DNA of 64,000 bases, taken from contig NZ_JAGEMN010000001.1 in the NCBI RefSeq assembly GCF_017921835.1, positions 1,915,874 through 1,979,873 on the forward strand, in the 5' to 3' direction. This DNA comes from Sporosarcina sp. 6E9. GTDB taxonomy: Bacteria; Bacillota; Bacilli; Bacillales_A; Planococcaceae. The notes beneath the pieces were generated by a model. That model did not search any database, was not told the origin of the DNA, and saw only the letters and a list, made by a program, of their open reading frames with translations. Each line of letters opens with the position of its first letter. Within the stretch, counting starts at the first letter, position 1. The position numbers and the translations under genes were made by a program. Shown here piece after piece: positions 1 through 10,020 of the stretch.

Positions 1-590
1 TCGATTGTAAGGAATGTCTTTCCTGTAACCTCTTTCACTTTCTTTCCAATCTCTATATATTCATTCCAATCAATACCTTCTAAATCTTCTACTGAATAAC
101 CAGCTTCCTCTAAGTAATCCGTACGAACATACAAGCCAGTTACACCAGTATCAAATGGAATACCATAGTTTTTACCATCTGCACTCGTTGGTGCAATTTT
201 ATACTCAGCAAAGTCTGTTGCTTCAAATAAATCCGTCAATTCATAAAATGAGTCTGGGAAGGATTGTAAAAAACTCTGTGCACGATAATCTTCAATTAAA
301 ACAATATTAGGTAATCCTTTTGTTGTACCTGAACCTAATGCGGTATTTAACTTTTGAATAATATCATCTTGCGCATTTTCAATAATTTTGACATTCAAGT
401 CTGGATTTTCTTCTTTATATACTTCTTTTGCAATTTCCAATGCCGCAATATTAAATTTTGGATCCCATGCCCAAGCTGTGACTTCATCAACTTCATCATT
501 TCCACCCTTACTTCCACTATCATCGGAACCGGTTGAAGAGCAAGCTACTAATAATACACTCATTAATAGCAACATAAATATTTTCTTCAT
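1..590 (-). CDS. Sugar ABC transporter solute-binding lipoprotein (3' end outside window)
   Basis: Reading leftward from ATG at 590 gives an open frame to the window edge, about 196 residues. It begins MKKIFMLLLMSVLLVACSS, a lipoprotein signal peptide with lipobox VAC, followed by a Gly/Ser/Asp-rich linker and a family 1 solute-binding fold (YGIPFDTGVTGLYVRTDYL is typical of sugar binders). The protein would be anchored outside the membrane and deliver a carbohydrate to an ABC permease that must lie left of the window. GGAGGAG sits about 7 nt before the ATG and a cre-like site lies further upstream. The adjacent YesM/YesN pair and alpha-galactosidase suggest an oligosaccharide substrate, which is inference. 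The C-terminal half is not visible. Confidence 0.88.
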   Translation of the reverse strand, partial: MKKIFMLLLMSVLLVACSSTGSDDSGSKGGNDEVDEVTAWAWDPKFNIAALEIAKEVYKEENPDLNVKIIENAQDDIIQKLNTALGSGTTKGLPNIVLIEDYRAQSFLQSFPDSFYELTDLFEATDFAEYKIAPTSADGKNYGIPFDTGVTGLYVRTDYLEEAGYSVEDLEGIDWNEYIEIGKKVKEVTGKTFLTI

Positions 591-614
591 TGTTCTCTCC
601 TCCATCTGCTTATT

Positions 615-628
615 TGTAAGCGCTTTCT
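615..628 (-). promoter_or_regulatory. cre-like site (CcpA) upstream of the sugar-binding protein gene
   Basis: The + strand reads TGTAAGCGCTTTCT, close to the cre consensus TGWAANCGNTNWCA, differing only at the last base. It lies 25 nt upstream of the start of the solute-binding protein gene, where CcpA would repress in the presence of a preferred sugar. Confidence 0.6.
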
Positions 629-647
629 GTCATTAATTTAACACACA

Positions 648-685
648 AAAAACAGGGGATGTTAGGATAATATCCACCTGTTTTT
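648..685 (-). terminator. Rho-independent terminator after the YesM-type kinase gene
   Basis: AAAAACAGG (648-656) pairs with CCTGTTTTT (677-685), with an inner GGAT/ATCC pair. On the minus strand it ends in a run of six T. It lies about 50 nt beyond the kinase stop codon. Confidence 0.7.
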
Positions 686-733
686 GGACTTTTTAATGTT
701 AACTAAATTGTTCGTCATTTTTAACTTGTACTA

Positions 734-2521
734 TTATTGTAATTCAGGATTATCTACAGATTTAATAATGGGTAATCGTAACTTTACTTTTGTTCCTTCC
801 CCCAATTCACTAGATATTTCCACACCATATGCTTCTCCGTATAATAATTTAATTCTTTCACTTACATTTTTTACTCCGATCCCACTAAATAATTGTCGTT
901 TGCTTTTGTAGCTCGGCAATTGTTTATCAAGATTTGTTTCCATTCCATCGCCATTATCGATGATTTCACATATTAGGGTATTCTCCTCTTGTCCTATCAT
1001 GACGTGAATAAATCCGGATGTTTTATGATTAAATGCATGAAAAAATGCATTCTCTATAAAGGGCTGAATGATTAACTTAGGAAGTTCGCAAGACAAAACA
1101 TCAGGAGTTATGTAGTAGTTGACCCTTATCTGCTCTCCGTATCGGGCTTGATTAATGAAAGTGTAGTCTTTCATATTTGATAATTCCTGTTCTACTGTAT
1201 TTGTCTCGCTGATATTCCCTAGTGTATTTTGTAATAAAGAAATAAGTTTATTAATCATTTCAGATGCTTTTTCTCTATTCCCCTGTTTTACCATAATCTT
1301 TATAGAAGCCAGCGTATTATATAAAAAGTGAGGATTGATTTGTTGTTGTAATGCAGCCAACTCAGCATTACGTTGACTCTTTTGTGTGAGGATTAACTCC
1401 TCTACATATTCATGTAATTCATCAAGCATAATATTAAACGCTGTCGCTACCTGTTTCGTTTCATAGCTACCCGAAACTGTTATATAATGATCAAAATTAG
1501 ATTTTGCAATACTATTAATTTGATTCACCAGACCCGTTAATGAACTGGTTAGGCGTCTAGAAATAAAATAGACAAATAGTAATGCAATGCCGGCAATCAA
1601 AATACTAATAAGAATAATTGATTTCTTATCAACCATTTTAGCCATGACAAGTTCCTTATCTATAAAGTTCACCAGATATAAATCTAATGACGGCAAATAT
1701 TCAGCGAGTACAATCTGTTCCCTATCAAGAAATTCAACGTTTTTGTAATTCAAATTAAGTTCATCAATTTCTTTTGCATGCTTAAGTAAGACTTGTTCAT
1801 CACGTCCAATTAGCTCAGCATTATTGCTAGACACAATCGTTCCTGCTCCATTAATAATCGCAACATTATTTCCTTCGCTGGTATAACTTGTATAGAACTG
1901 TCGAAAATCTAGTTCTTGCATTGCAATATACAAAACCCCGTAGATTTCTCCACTTTTCCTATCGGACAACGCCCTTGAGGCGATAATTGCTGGCTTTATT
2001 AATTCTTCCGTATATAAATCATCATAGTGATATGACAATCTTTTTGGATTTTCTAGTGAATTCAATGTGATTTCGTGATCTGCTAATTCTTTTTCTGTAT
2101 TCGGCCAATATATACGATTTGTCGAAAAGTCGCGTCCATTTACACCCAATACTGTAATTCCAGTATCATAATTATCTAAGTGAGCTCGAATAAGATTCAT
2201 CTGCACGCTCATATTATAAAATGATTTTGTCATTTCCAAGGAATTACTATCACTTTCTGTAAGAAACGTTTTAACTGTACTGCTTTGTTCAATATGATTC
2301 ACCGTACTCACCACAGAGTAATTAAACTCTTCAACATTTTCTTCTATTTGCGAAAGTATTTTTGAGTTAGTTACACTAAATGTTTCTGTAAATAGGTTCT
2401 CCGACATTTTCAATGTACTAACCGTGATTGTAATTGTAATCGCAATAATACTAAAGAACATGACGAGGAATATCTTCACGAATAACCCATAACTATCTAT
2501 GCGTTCAAAAAAAGATTTCAT
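734..2521 (-). CDS. YesM-family sensor histidine kinase
   Basis: 595 aa. There is a membrane segment at about residues 14-36, a ~260-residue extracellular sensor region, a second membrane segment at about 301-320, then HAMP and the His_kinase/HATPase module. The phospho-acceptor motif NPHFLYNTL places the His near residue 398, and IIQPFIENAFFHAF plus GIGVKNV are ATP-binding signatures. This is the family that senses carbohydrates together with solute-binding proteins. Its ATG overlaps the stop codon of the upstream response regulator gene by 4 nt (ATGA), so the pair is translationally coupled. It probably controls the ABC system at the left window edge; the ligand is unknown. Confidence 0.93.
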   Translation of the reverse strand: MKSFFERIDSYGLFVKIFLVMFFSIIAITITITVSTLKMSENLFTETFSVTNSKILSQIEENVEEFNYSVVSTVNHIEQSSTVKTFLTESDSNSLEMTKSFYNMSVQMNLIRAHLDNYDTGITVLGVNGRDFSTNRIYWPNTEKELADHEITLNSLENPKRLSYHYDDLYTEELIKPAIIASRALSDRKSGEIYGVLYIAMQELDFRQFYTSYTSEGNNVAIINGAGTIVSSNNAELIGRDEQVLLKHAKEIDELNLNYKNVEFLDREQIVLAEYLPSLDLYLVNFIDKELVMAKMVDKKSIILISILIAGIALLFVYFISRRLTSSLTGLVNQINSIAKSNFDHYITVSGSYETKQVATAFNIMLDELHEYVEELILTQKSQRNAELAALQQQINPHFLYNTLASIKIMVKQGNREKASEMINKLISLLQNTLGNISETNTVEQELSNMKDYTFINQARYGEQIRVNYYITPDVLSCELPKLIIQPFIENAFFHAFNHKTSGFIHVMIGQEENTLICEIIDNGDGMETNLDKQLPSYKSKRQLFSGIGVKNVSERIKLLYGEAYGVEISSELGEGTKVKLRLPIIKSVDNPELQ

Positions 2522-4092
2522 TCTTCCCGCTTCCTTGTACTAAAATATTGTCTTCGATAGCTACTTGGTGAAACTCCCCTAATTTTTTTAAATACCCTGC
2601 AAAAATAGCTATGATCAGAATAACCTACTAACATACTAATTTTAGCGATTGACTTGTCTTTTTCTTGCAATAGCTCAATAGACTTTTCAATTCGCACTTG
2701 TGTTAAATATTCACTAAAGCTTTGATCATTATTATCACTGAAATAATTTGACAAGTACGATGGATTGTAATGAAACTTTTTCCCCATTTCAGTTAGATTT
2801 AACGGTTCTGCATAATGTTCATTAATATAATCCAATAGTCTTCGCATATTAGGTTGTTCCGATTTAGAAGGAACTGCTCCAATCACTACTTTTGCATTTG
2901 TTAAAAATTCATCTAATAGTGATAAAGCTTCGTTTACGTCGCCGGCTGCGTCAATTAAAGAGATATAAGAATACTTCTCCCCTTCCAATTCTTTACTGTC
3001 ATACTCCATGTTTCCTAATAGCATCGCTACATTGAAAATGATATTTCCTAACAAAGACTTAAATTCAAACTCATCTGCTGTATATTGGTGGGACAGGTCT
3101 TCAATATAAGCCTCCAAATATAAAAATGCTGCCTCAAATTGTTTACGTTGAAATAGTTCAGTGAACTTCGTTAATTGAAAAGGTTCATTAACTTCTCGGT
3201 CACTCGGGAGTTCATCATAAATCATCACTGATGTATCCGGTAAGAAAAAACGATATTGAATTAGTCGTTGTAAATCTTTTTGATAAACATTCTTTAAATC
3301 GAAAAAATTAGTGAAAGGCTCTGTCAAGACCCAACCCATGGTAGTGTCGACATATCTTAGTGACATTGAAATCGTTTTCATAAAGTCCTTAATTGTTTGT
3401 AATTGATTCAATTCAAAGTTAACCAAAAACGCGATTGTATTTTGTGTGACTGGTAGTCTATGTATTTTAATCTTGGTAAAATTGCTTTTTAACTTCTCTT
3501 CAATTTCTGCAACTAATGTTTGAACCCTACCTTTTTTATGTGATTTAATATCAATTCCAAGTATGCAAAAATGACGACATGAAAAAAAGTTCTCAATTGG
3601 AGATATATCCTCGTCTAGTTCAAAGCCCGTTAACAGTCTATCTATGATAGCCTCAATTGGAACTGCCACATCCTCACGATTATCCTCAACTAAAACAAAT
3701 CCCGGGATTTGTTGAGCTGCTTGTTTAAGTGCATTCAAGAGATCAGCGCCTTCTAATTGTGGTTTAAGAATATAATCAGTTATTCCAAGTTGAAATGTAG
3801 AACGCACATAATCAAAATCCCCAAAGCTGCTCAAGATGATAATTTCAATTTGAGGATAATGTTCTTTAATTGCTTTCGTCAATTCCACCCCGTCCATAAC
3901 GGGCATCACCATATCCGTGATGACTATATGCGGTTGCAAGTTTTCTATTAAATCTAGCGCTTCTTCACCATTTGCAGCTTCACCTATTATTTGAAAGCCT
4001 TCTTTTTCCCAATGAAGAGAATGTTTAATTCCTTGTCTAATAAGTAGTTCGTCATCGACAATCAAAACTTTACACCATTGATGTAACGGCAT
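2518..4092 (-). CDS. YesN-family response regulator with AraC-type output domain
   Basis: 524 aa. The N-terminal receiver domain has the acidic pair VDDE and phospho-acceptor Asp near residue 60 in ITDMVMP. A long middle region of about 270 residues links it to a C-terminal AraC/XylS double helix-turn-helix at about 425-524 (ISMLVGYSDHSYFCRVFKK is the second HTH). The start ATG follows GGGGAGG at a spacing of 6. It forms an operon with the kinase gene downstream and should activate the neighbouring sugar uptake genes when phosphorylated. Confidence 0.93.
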   Translation of the reverse strand: MPLHQWCKVLIVDDELLIRQGIKHSLHWEKEGFQIIGEAANGEEALDLIENLQPHIVITDMVMPVMDGVELTKAIKEHYPQIEIIILSSFGDFDYVRSTFQLGITDYILKPQLEGADLLNALKQAAQQIPGFVLVEDNREDVAVPIEAIIDRLLTGFELDEDISPIENFFSCRHFCILGIDIKSHKKGRVQTLVAEIEEKLKSNFTKIKIHRLPVTQNTIAFLVNFELNQLQTIKDFMKTISMSLRYVDTTMGWVLTEPFTNFFDLKNVYQKDLQRLIQYRFFLPDTSVMIYDELPSDREVNEPFQLTKFTELFQRKQFEAAFLYLEAYIEDLSHQYTADEFEFKSLLGNIIFNVAMLLGNMEYDSKELEGEKYSYISLIDAAGDVNEALSLLDEFLTNAKVVIGAVPSKSEQPNMRRLLDYINEHYAEPLNLTEMGKKFHYNPSYLSNYFSDNNDQSFSEYLTQVRIEKSIELLQEKDKSIAKISMLVGYSDHSYFCRVFKKIRGVSPSSYRRQYFSTRKREE

Positions 4093-4288
4093 ATATATCC
4101 TCCCCTACATGCATATCAAAATAAAAATACCTTCATACTCTATAACCATTCTATCATTGTCTGTGTTATCCATCGACTTAGAAAATAATCACTTGTAAAA
4201 ATCGGATGAAATCTACCGATAATTTAACTATTAAACAATAATAATCCTAATACATAATATTTTTACTATTTCTTTCTAAAAAACTAAT

Positions 4289-4314
4289 GTTATACTGTTT
4301 TTAATCTAAGGAGG
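4289..4314 (+). promoter_or_regulatory. Extended -10 promoter and RBS of the Gfo/Idh oxidoreductase gene
   Basis: TG-T-TATACT at 4288-4296 is an ideal extended -10 element without a convincing -35 hexamer. AAGGAGG at 4308-4314 is the ribosome-binding site for the ATG at 4324. The 230-bp gap to the divergent yesN-type gene holds both promoters. Confidence 0.5.
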
Positions 4315-4323
4315 CGTTACTTA

Positions 4324-5316
4324 ATGACAGAAAAGAAAGTTCGTTGGGGAATTATGAGTACTGCAAGTATTGGTAAGCGGTCGGTTATTCCGGGTATACA
4401 GGAGTCCAATAGGAATGTAGTGGAAGCGGTTGCAAGCCGTTCTTTGGAAAATGCGCAAGCATATGCTGATGAATTAGGTATTCCTAAAGCATATGGTAGT
4501 TATGAAGAATTACTAAATGATCCTGCAATTGATGCAGTGTATATTCCACTACCTAATCACTTACATAAAGAGTGGACACTTAAAGCCGCTCAAGCTGGTA
4601 AACATATTTTATGTGAAAAACCAATTGCATTGGATGAAGCAGAAGCTGAAGAAATGATTGAAGCGTGTAAAGATGCAGGCGTTATTTTGGCAGAAGCATA
4701 TATGTATCGCCACCAAAAAAGATACGATGATATTAAGACATTAATTCATAATGGTGAGATTGGCGATATACGTGGTATTCATGGCGTATTCACATTTAAT
4801 GGCGCGCAAGATACCGGGAATATTCGTTTTACAAAAGAATGGGGTGGCGGATCGATTTATGATGTAGGTTGTTACCCAATTAGTGCTGCTAGATTCCTAC
4901 TAGACGAAGAACCTTCAGCGGTAACTACCCAAGCCTTTTTCTCACCAGATCATGGCGATGTGGATATGATGGCGTCCGGAATAATGGAGTTTTCAAATGG
5001 TGTTTCCTTAACATTTGATTGTGGTATGTGGGCTGAGTTTAGAAACGAGCTCGAAATTCTTGGCTCTGAAGGAAGAATTGTAATGAAAGAAGCTTTTCTC
5101 GGAGACCAATCATATGAAATTATAAAAAATGGACAAACAGAAAAAATCCTTGATGATAACATTAATCCTTATGCTTTGCAGGCTGATAATTTTGCAGAGG
5201 CAGTGCTTGACGGAAAGCCTACTAAATTCCCAGCTGAAGATATCATTCACAACATAAGAGCAGTTAAAGGAGCACTAATTTCCGCAGAAAAACAAGAAAA
5301 AATTCTATTAGGATAA
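4324..5316 (+). CDS. Gfo/Idh/MocA-family NAD(P)-dependent oxidoreductase
   Basis: 330 aa, the normal length for the family. The N-terminal Rossmann domain is followed by the motif CEKPIA (Lys near residue 99, the conserved catalytic/cofactor Lys) and a C-terminal alpha/beta domain with GGSIYDVGCYPI. Members oxidise or reduce sugars, inositols and sugar derivatives in the cytoplasm. An aldo/keto reductase gene follows 17 nt later in the same operon, and alpha-galactosidase is next door, so a role in converting an unusual sugar is likely. The exact substrate cannot be read from the sequence. Confidence 0.88.
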   Translation: MTEKKVRWGIMSTASIGKRSVIPGIQESNRNVVEAVASRSLENAQAYADELGIPKAYGSYEELLNDPAIDAVYIPLPNHLHKEWTLKAAQAGKHILCEKPIALDEAEAEEMIEACKDAGVILAEAYMYRHQKRYDDIKTLIHNGEIGDIRGIHGVFTFNGAQDTGNIRFTKEWGGGSIYDVGCYPISAARFLLDEEPSAVTTQAFFSPDHGDVDMMASGIMEFSNGVSLTFDCGMWAEFRNELEILGSEGRIVMKEAFLGDQSYEIIKNGQTEKILDDNINPYALQADNFAEAVLDGKPTKFPAEDIIHNIRAVKGALISAEKQEKILLG

Positions 5317-5333
5317 AAATAGGGGGATTTAAC

Positions 5334-6266
5334 ATGCGCAATATTAAAATAGGGAATTTAGAAAAAACGGTTACTGGACTTGTCATGGGGACTGATTACT
5401 TCGCACCAGAAATTATTGATAAGGTTACTGAGGTTCTAGACAACTATATGAGTATCGGCGGAAACATTCTCGATACAGCATTTGTTTATGCTGGTGGAAA
5501 AAGCGAACAAGCAATTGGGATCTGGATGGAAGAAAACAAACGCCGCGATGATGTTCTTTTGCTGACAAAGGGTGGACACCCAAATCAGGATGGCCCACAA
5601 ATCAATAAAAAAGCAATCGATGAAGAACTAAAAATCAGTTTAGACAGACTTCGTACAGACTATGTTGAGCTCTATGCACTTCATCGTGATGATCCGACTG
5701 TACATGTAGGCGAAATACTAGAGATATTAAATGAACATGTAGAAGCTGGTAGAATTGGCACTTTTGGAGGTTCCAATTGGTCCGTTGAGCGACTTCGAGA
5801 AGCAAATGAATACGCAGAGAAGCATGGGTTAATCGGTTTTTCCTTTAGTAGTCCTAACTTAAGTTTAGCAAAAGCACAGTCACCTTATTGGCCAGATTGT
5901 GTATCAGTCGATGATTCAATGCTAGCGTGGCATGAGAAATCTAAGCTACCTATTCTCTCCTGGTCTGCACAAGCGCGTGGCTTTTTCACCGGTCGTTTCA
6001 CACCAGAAGATCGATCCAATGAAGATTTGGTTCGGGTATTCTATAATGATGAAAACTGGGAGCGCTACCGTAGAGCTGAACAATTGGCCAAGGATAAAAA
6101 CGTGGAAACAATCCAAATCAGCTTAGCTTATGTCTTAAATCAATCATTTCCAACAGCAGCAATTATTGGACCACAAAATCATAGCGAGATGCTTTCATGT
6201 AGAGAAGCCGCTGAGATTTTCTTAACAGAAGATGAAATTAAATGGCTAAACCTTCAAATTTCATAA
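5334..6266 (+). CDS. Aldo/keto reductase
   Basis: 310 aa TIM-barrel reductase. The catalytic tetrad appears as Asp and Tyr in LDTAFVYAGG, Lys in LLTKGGHP and His in ALHRDDP. The NADPH-binding C-terminal part ends with PQNHSEM. It is the second gene of an operon with the Gfo/Idh oxidoreductase; its ATG follows AGGGGG at a spacing of 7. The two enzymes probably act in sequence on a sugar or sugar alcohol released by the neighbouring glycosidase, which is inference. Confidence 0.88.
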   Translation: MRNIKIGNLEKTVTGLVMGTDYFAPEIIDKVTEVLDNYMSIGGNILDTAFVYAGGKSEQAIGIWMEENKRRDDVLLLTKGGHPNQDGPQINKKAIDEELKISLDRLRTDYVELYALHRDDPTVHVGEILEILNEHVEAGRIGTFGGSNWSVERLREANEYAEKHGLIGFSFSSPNLSLAKAQSPYWPDCVSVDDSMLAWHEKSKLPILSWSAQARGFFTGRFTPEDRSNEDLVRVFYNDENWERYRRAEQLAKDKNVETIQISLAYVLNQSFPTAAIIGPQNHSEMLSCREAAEIFLTEDEIKWLNLQIS

Positions 6267-6278
6267 AATCGATATAAA

Positions 6279-6326
6279 ATACCCTAGTAGCAATGACATT
6301 TCCTTAAGTCCCTGCTACTAGGGTAT
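6279..6326. terminator. Bidirectional terminator between the aldo/keto reductase and melA
   Basis: A perfect 14-bp stem (6279-6292 with 6313-6326) is flanked by A- and T-rich sequence on the two sides. It sits between two convergent genes and can serve both. Confidence 0.85.
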
Positions 6327-6344
6327 ATTTATTTTAATTAAATT

Positions 6345-7646
6345 TTACTTATACGTTGGTAACATATCCCCATGTGCTTCGATTAGCTCATCACACATGG
6401 CAACAATATCATCGATAGATAGCTCGGCTGAAGTGTGAGGATCCAGCATAGCTGCATGATAAATATGTTCTTTCTTACCTGTCATTGCAGCCTGAATCGT
6501 GAGTAACTGTGTATTGATATTTGTTCGATTAATCGCAGCTAACTGTTCTGGTAATTCACCAACATATATAGGTGAAATTCCACTAGCATCTACAAGACAT
6601 GGGACCTCAACACATGCATTTTCTGGCAGATTACTTATTAAACCACCCGTATTCAATACATTTCCACCAATTTTAATTGGCTGGTTTGTTTCCATGGCTT
6701 CTATAATGTACGAACCATATTCATTCGTTCGTTCATGTGATAGATTTTCATCGTTAACTAAATCCTCACGCATTTTTTTCCATCCTTCAATTTGATTAAT
6801 ACAGCGCCTTGGATATTCATCCAACGGGATATTAAAACGATTGATTAATTCTGGATATTGACTTTTAATAAAATAAGGATGGTATTCCGCATTATGTTCA
6901 GAGGACTCTGTTACATAATAACCAAAACGTAACATGAGCTCGAAACGAACCATATCATTATGTTTTTCCTTTTGTTTCTCAAGCGCTCTTCTTTTTATCT
7001 CAGGATATAAATCTTCACCATTACGATTAATTTCAAGTAACCAAGCAACGTGGTTAATCCCGGCTATTTCCCATTGAATATTATCTGTTGGCATATCCAA
7101 TGATTTGAGTAAGTCTTCTGCGCATCCCTGTACACTATGACACAAACCGACTGTCTTAATGCCAGTGTATCTAAGCATCGTTCCTGTAAGCGCAGCCATA
7201 GGATTCGTATAGTTTAAAAACCATGCATCTGGACATACCTCTTGCATATCCTTCGCAAAATCCAGCATGACGGGTATCGTCCTTAGACTCCGGAATATAC
7301 CGCCAATTCCAACTGTATCGGCAATCGTTTGACGGAGTCCATACTTTTTAGGTATTTCAAAGTCTATAATTGTACTTGGGTCATATCCCCCAACTTGAAT
7401 CGCATTGATGACATATTTTGCACCTCTTAATGCTTCTTTTCTATCTGTATAAGATACAATTGTCACAGTAGATTCGAGATTCAATTTGATATTGTTCAAC
7501 ATTTTCTCTGAGTCCCTTAGTCGTTCATGATCGATATCAAATAAAGCAATTTCAAAATCTTGCAGGGCCTCAACGCTCATACAATCACCAAGTACGTTTT
7601 TCGCAAAAATTGAACTACCTGCACCCAAAAATGTAATTTTAGACAT
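6345..7646 (-). CDS. melA: Alpha-galactosidase, glycoside hydrolase family 4
   Basis: 433 aa. The N-terminal NAD-binding motif GAGSSIFAKN, the long conserved stretch around YVINAIQVGGYDPST, LRQTIADTVGIGGIFR and the metal-site motif GLCHSVQ are characteristic of GH4. The overall sequence closely follows Bacillus MelA as I remember it. GH4 enzymes hydrolyse alpha-galactosides in the cytoplasm by a redox mechanism needing NAD+ and Mn2+. The gene faces a divergent AraC regulator across a 180-bp intergenic region, which should hold the operator. This makes melibiose or raffinose-type sugars the best guess for the cluster. Confidence 0.92.
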   Translation of the reverse strand: MSKITFLGAGSSIFAKNVLGDCMSVEALQDFEIALFDIDHERLRDSEKMLNNIKLNLESTVTIVSYTDRKEALRGAKYVINAIQVGGYDPSTIIDFEIPKKYGLRQTIADTVGIGGIFRSLRTIPVMLDFAKDMQEVCPDAWFLNYTNPMAALTGTMLRYTGIKTVGLCHSVQGCAEDLLKSLDMPTDNIQWEIAGINHVAWLLEINRNGEDLYPEIKRRALEKQKEKHNDMVRFELMLRFGYYVTESSEHNAEYHPYFIKSQYPELINRFNIPLDEYPRRCINQIEGWKKMREDLVNDENLSHERTNEYGSYIIEAMETNQPIKIGGNVLNTGGLISNLPENACVEVPCLVDASGISPIYVGELPEQLAAINRTNINTQLLTIQAAMTGKKEHIYHAAMLDPHTSAELSIDDIVAMCDELIEAHGDMLPTYK

Positions 7647-7826
7647 TTATAAAACCTCCAAATATTTTTCGTCATTTTCAAGAATAAGAGTAATTTTAGA
7701 TGAATTTATTTTGATTATCTTTATAATTATTTAAACTCTCATTCTAGTCAACTAACTATTGTAATCATCATAGTCCAAGTAATATAGTTACACAATAGGA
7801 ATTAAACCAGAAAGAAGGGTAATATA

Positions 7827-8720
7827 TTGCTATCTAATTTTCATTCATTAAAACCTGGTACATTTGGATTTCGTTTTAAAGAAACCCATCAGCGACGTAT
7901 TGCAGGCATCGACTCCTTGGGATGGGAAAAGCAGTCAGATTGTTCATATGACTGGAATGGTTTAACTAGAAGTGAAAAGGATATCATTATCTTCCAATAC
8001 ACCCTTAAAGGTGTAGGTGAAATTAGTATTCAAAATCAGCTATATCAACTTGAAACTGGTGATGCCTTTTTTATCAAAGTACCCAGTGACCATCGTTATT
8101 ATTTACCTTCAAATAGTTCAGAATGGGAGTTTATCCACATTACTTTATTTGGTGAGGAGGCACTTAGATTATATAAGGATATAGTCGATGAAGTTGGTCA
8201 TATCATAAAATTAGACTTATATTCTACTCCAATTTCAATTATTCTAAAAGTCTTGGGCAAAGTTTCAAGAAATAAAATCAACGATGCATATGAAACATCC
8301 TCATTTGCCTATTCTTTTTTAATGGCATTAAATCGTTATATATCTAATATCAAATCAAGTGAAGAATGGCCAGAAGCAATTTCTAACGCAATTATATTTA
8401 TGAATAATAATTATCATGCCCCTATCACGCTTGACGATATTGTAAACGCCTCTGGTCTTTCCAAATATCATTTTACTAGATTATTTAGTCATTCAATTAA
8501 TTCTACGCCAATACAATATCTAACGAACATGAGGATTAACGCGTCAATCGAATTATTAAAAAATAAAAACCTAACGATTGATGAAATTGCGCTTAAAGTT
8601 GGCTTTTCAAATGGAAACTACTTCGGTAAAGTATTCCGCTCTTATCTAGATATATCACCGGGCGAATACAGAAATACTAAATCTTTCATTACAGTCGATC
8701 ACCTGATAGGAAATCATTGA
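7827..8720 (+). CDS. AraC-family transcriptional regulator of the alpha-galactoside cluster
   Basis: 297 aa. An N-terminal cupin-like AraC sensor domain (YTLKGVGEISIQNQ, LETGDAFFIKVP) precedes a C-terminal double HTH (LDDIVNASGLSKYHFTRLF, then IALKVGFSNGNYFGKVFR). Translation starts at a TTG codon at 7827 behind GAAAGAAGGG. The divergent arrangement with melA suggests it activates melA in response to an alpha-galactoside, as MsmR/MelR-type regulators do. Confidence 0.9.
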   Translation: MLSNFHSLKPGTFGFRFKETHQRRIAGIDSLGWEKQSDCSYDWNGLTRSEKDIIIFQYTLKGVGEISIQNQLYQLETGDAFFIKVPSDHRYYLPSNSSEWEFIHITLFGEEALRLYKDIVDEVGHIIKLDLYSTPISIILKVLGKVSRNKINDAYETSSFAYSFLMALNRYISNIKSSEEWPEAISNAIIFMNNNYHAPITLDDIVNASGLSKYHFTRLFSHSINSTPIQYLTNMRINASIELLKNKNLTIDEIALKVGFSNGNYFGKVFRSYLDISPGEYRNTKSFITVDHLIGNH

Positions 8721-8745
8721 GGAGCTAACCGTTGGGATATGAAAA

Positions 8746-8781
8746 ACCGAGTACATGAACAAATAAATTCATGTACTCGGT
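8746..8781. terminator. Terminator after the AraC regulator
   Basis: A perfect 14-bp stem (8746-8759 with 8768-8781) with an 8-nt loop, preceded by A5 and followed by T-rich sequence. It lies between convergent genes. Confidence 0.85.
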
Positions 8782-8832
8782 TAAATTTTATTATTTTACT
8801 AAAGTATTTTGGGCGTAGTTAATCGCAATGAT

Positions 8833-9912
8833 TTACTTTTTCACCAATACTTTCTTCACACGATTATCTTTCGCTAATTTAAACGGCGCGTAAATTAACG
8901 CTGCGATGAGGAATAAACCAATGTATCCTATGAATGGATAGACTAATGAAACGAGATTTTTGAATCCACCTATGAAACTTAAAACAAATCCAATCGTGAC
9001 CGTAACAACAATCATTACATTAGACTTTTTTGTATGCATATCCGAAAACCGCGCGACAAACGCATAGAACATGCTGACCGCAGTGTTAAAGACCATCCCG
9101 AATAAAATGACGGACATAAAAATCCCCATAACTGGTGAAATGTCATGCACTAATTTCAACATGGGCATATCGTAATCTGCCACAAGATCTATTTTCGAGA
9201 AGATTGCTAAATGACTAATAATAATGATCAGCCCGAGCCCAATACCGCCAACTAGACCGCCAAGTGCCGCAGTTTTCTCATCTTTTTCAGCGCCCCCCAT
9301 AACGAGCGCCATGGCTGCTCCTACAGCGATATTAAAGGATACATAGTTAATCGCTGAAACGAACCAGTTTGGTAATGTCGTATCTATATCTTTAGCGATC
9401 GGATTCAATTCCGCGAATGAAGCATCCATTGTGAAAATGGAATAGATTCCAATCAGAATGATTGTTAACACCAAAAACGGTGTAATACTTCCAATAACTG
9501 CGATTACGCGTTGTACATTCATCATGACAGTTCCGATGACTAAAACTGACATAAGTAGATTACCGATATACGGTTCTAATCCAAATTGTTGATTCAATAC
9601 AGAACCTGCACCAGCCAGCATGACAACCCCAACACCGAATAATGTGATAACGATGATTGCATCGACCACGATACCGAGATAAGGACCGCTAATTTTATAA
9701 ATGACTTCTTTATGAGATTTTGTCTGTGTGCGACTTCCCAACCTGGTTAATGTCATGCCGAGATAGGCAAATAAAGCAGTAGCGAGTATTGCCGCGATTG
9801 TACCGAGCGTTCCAAAACTTGTGAAATACTGTACGATTTCATTCCCTGAAGCAAGTCCTGCACCAACAATTATTCCAATAAAAGCGCTTCCAATCTTCAA
9901 AACCCTAAACAT
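8833..9912 (-). CDS. YkvI-family membrane transporter
   Basis: 359 aa with about ten hydrophobic segments. The N-terminus has IGSAFIGIIVGAGLASGNE, the glycine-rich first helix typical of amino-acid/Na+ symporters of the APC/NSS-like superfamily and of B. subtilis YkvI. RBS AAGGGG precedes the ATG. It lies downstream of, and in the same direction as, the FAD-dependent amine/imino-acid oxidase gene with only 108 bp between them, so import of that oxidase's substrate is a reasonable inference. No substrate is established for the family that I can name with confidence. Confidence 0.8.
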   Translation of the reverse strand: MFRVLKIGSAFIGIIVGAGLASGNEIVQYFTSFGTLGTIAAILATALFAYLGMTLTRLGSRTQTKSHKEVIYKISGPYLGIVVDAIIVITLFGVGVVMLAGAGSVLNQQFGLEPYIGNLLMSVLVIGTVMMNVQRVIAVIGSITPFLVLTIILIGIYSIFTMDASFAELNPIAKDIDTTLPNWFVSAINYVSFNIAVGAAMALVMGGAEKDEKTAALGGLVGGIGLGLIIIISHLAIFSKIDLVADYDMPMLKLVHDISPVMGIFMSVILFGMVFNTAVSMFYAFVARFSDMHTKKSNVMIVVTVTIGFVLSFIGGFKNLVSLVYPFIGYIGLFLIAALIYAPFKLAKDNRVKKVLVKK

Positions 9913-10020
9913 GTTAACTTCCCCTTTTTCTAGAATATCCCCTGATGATTGGAGTATGTATAGAAAAAGCTATCAAAACGTCTGCAAACAATTCGCAGCA
10001 TTTATGATAGCCACTCTCTG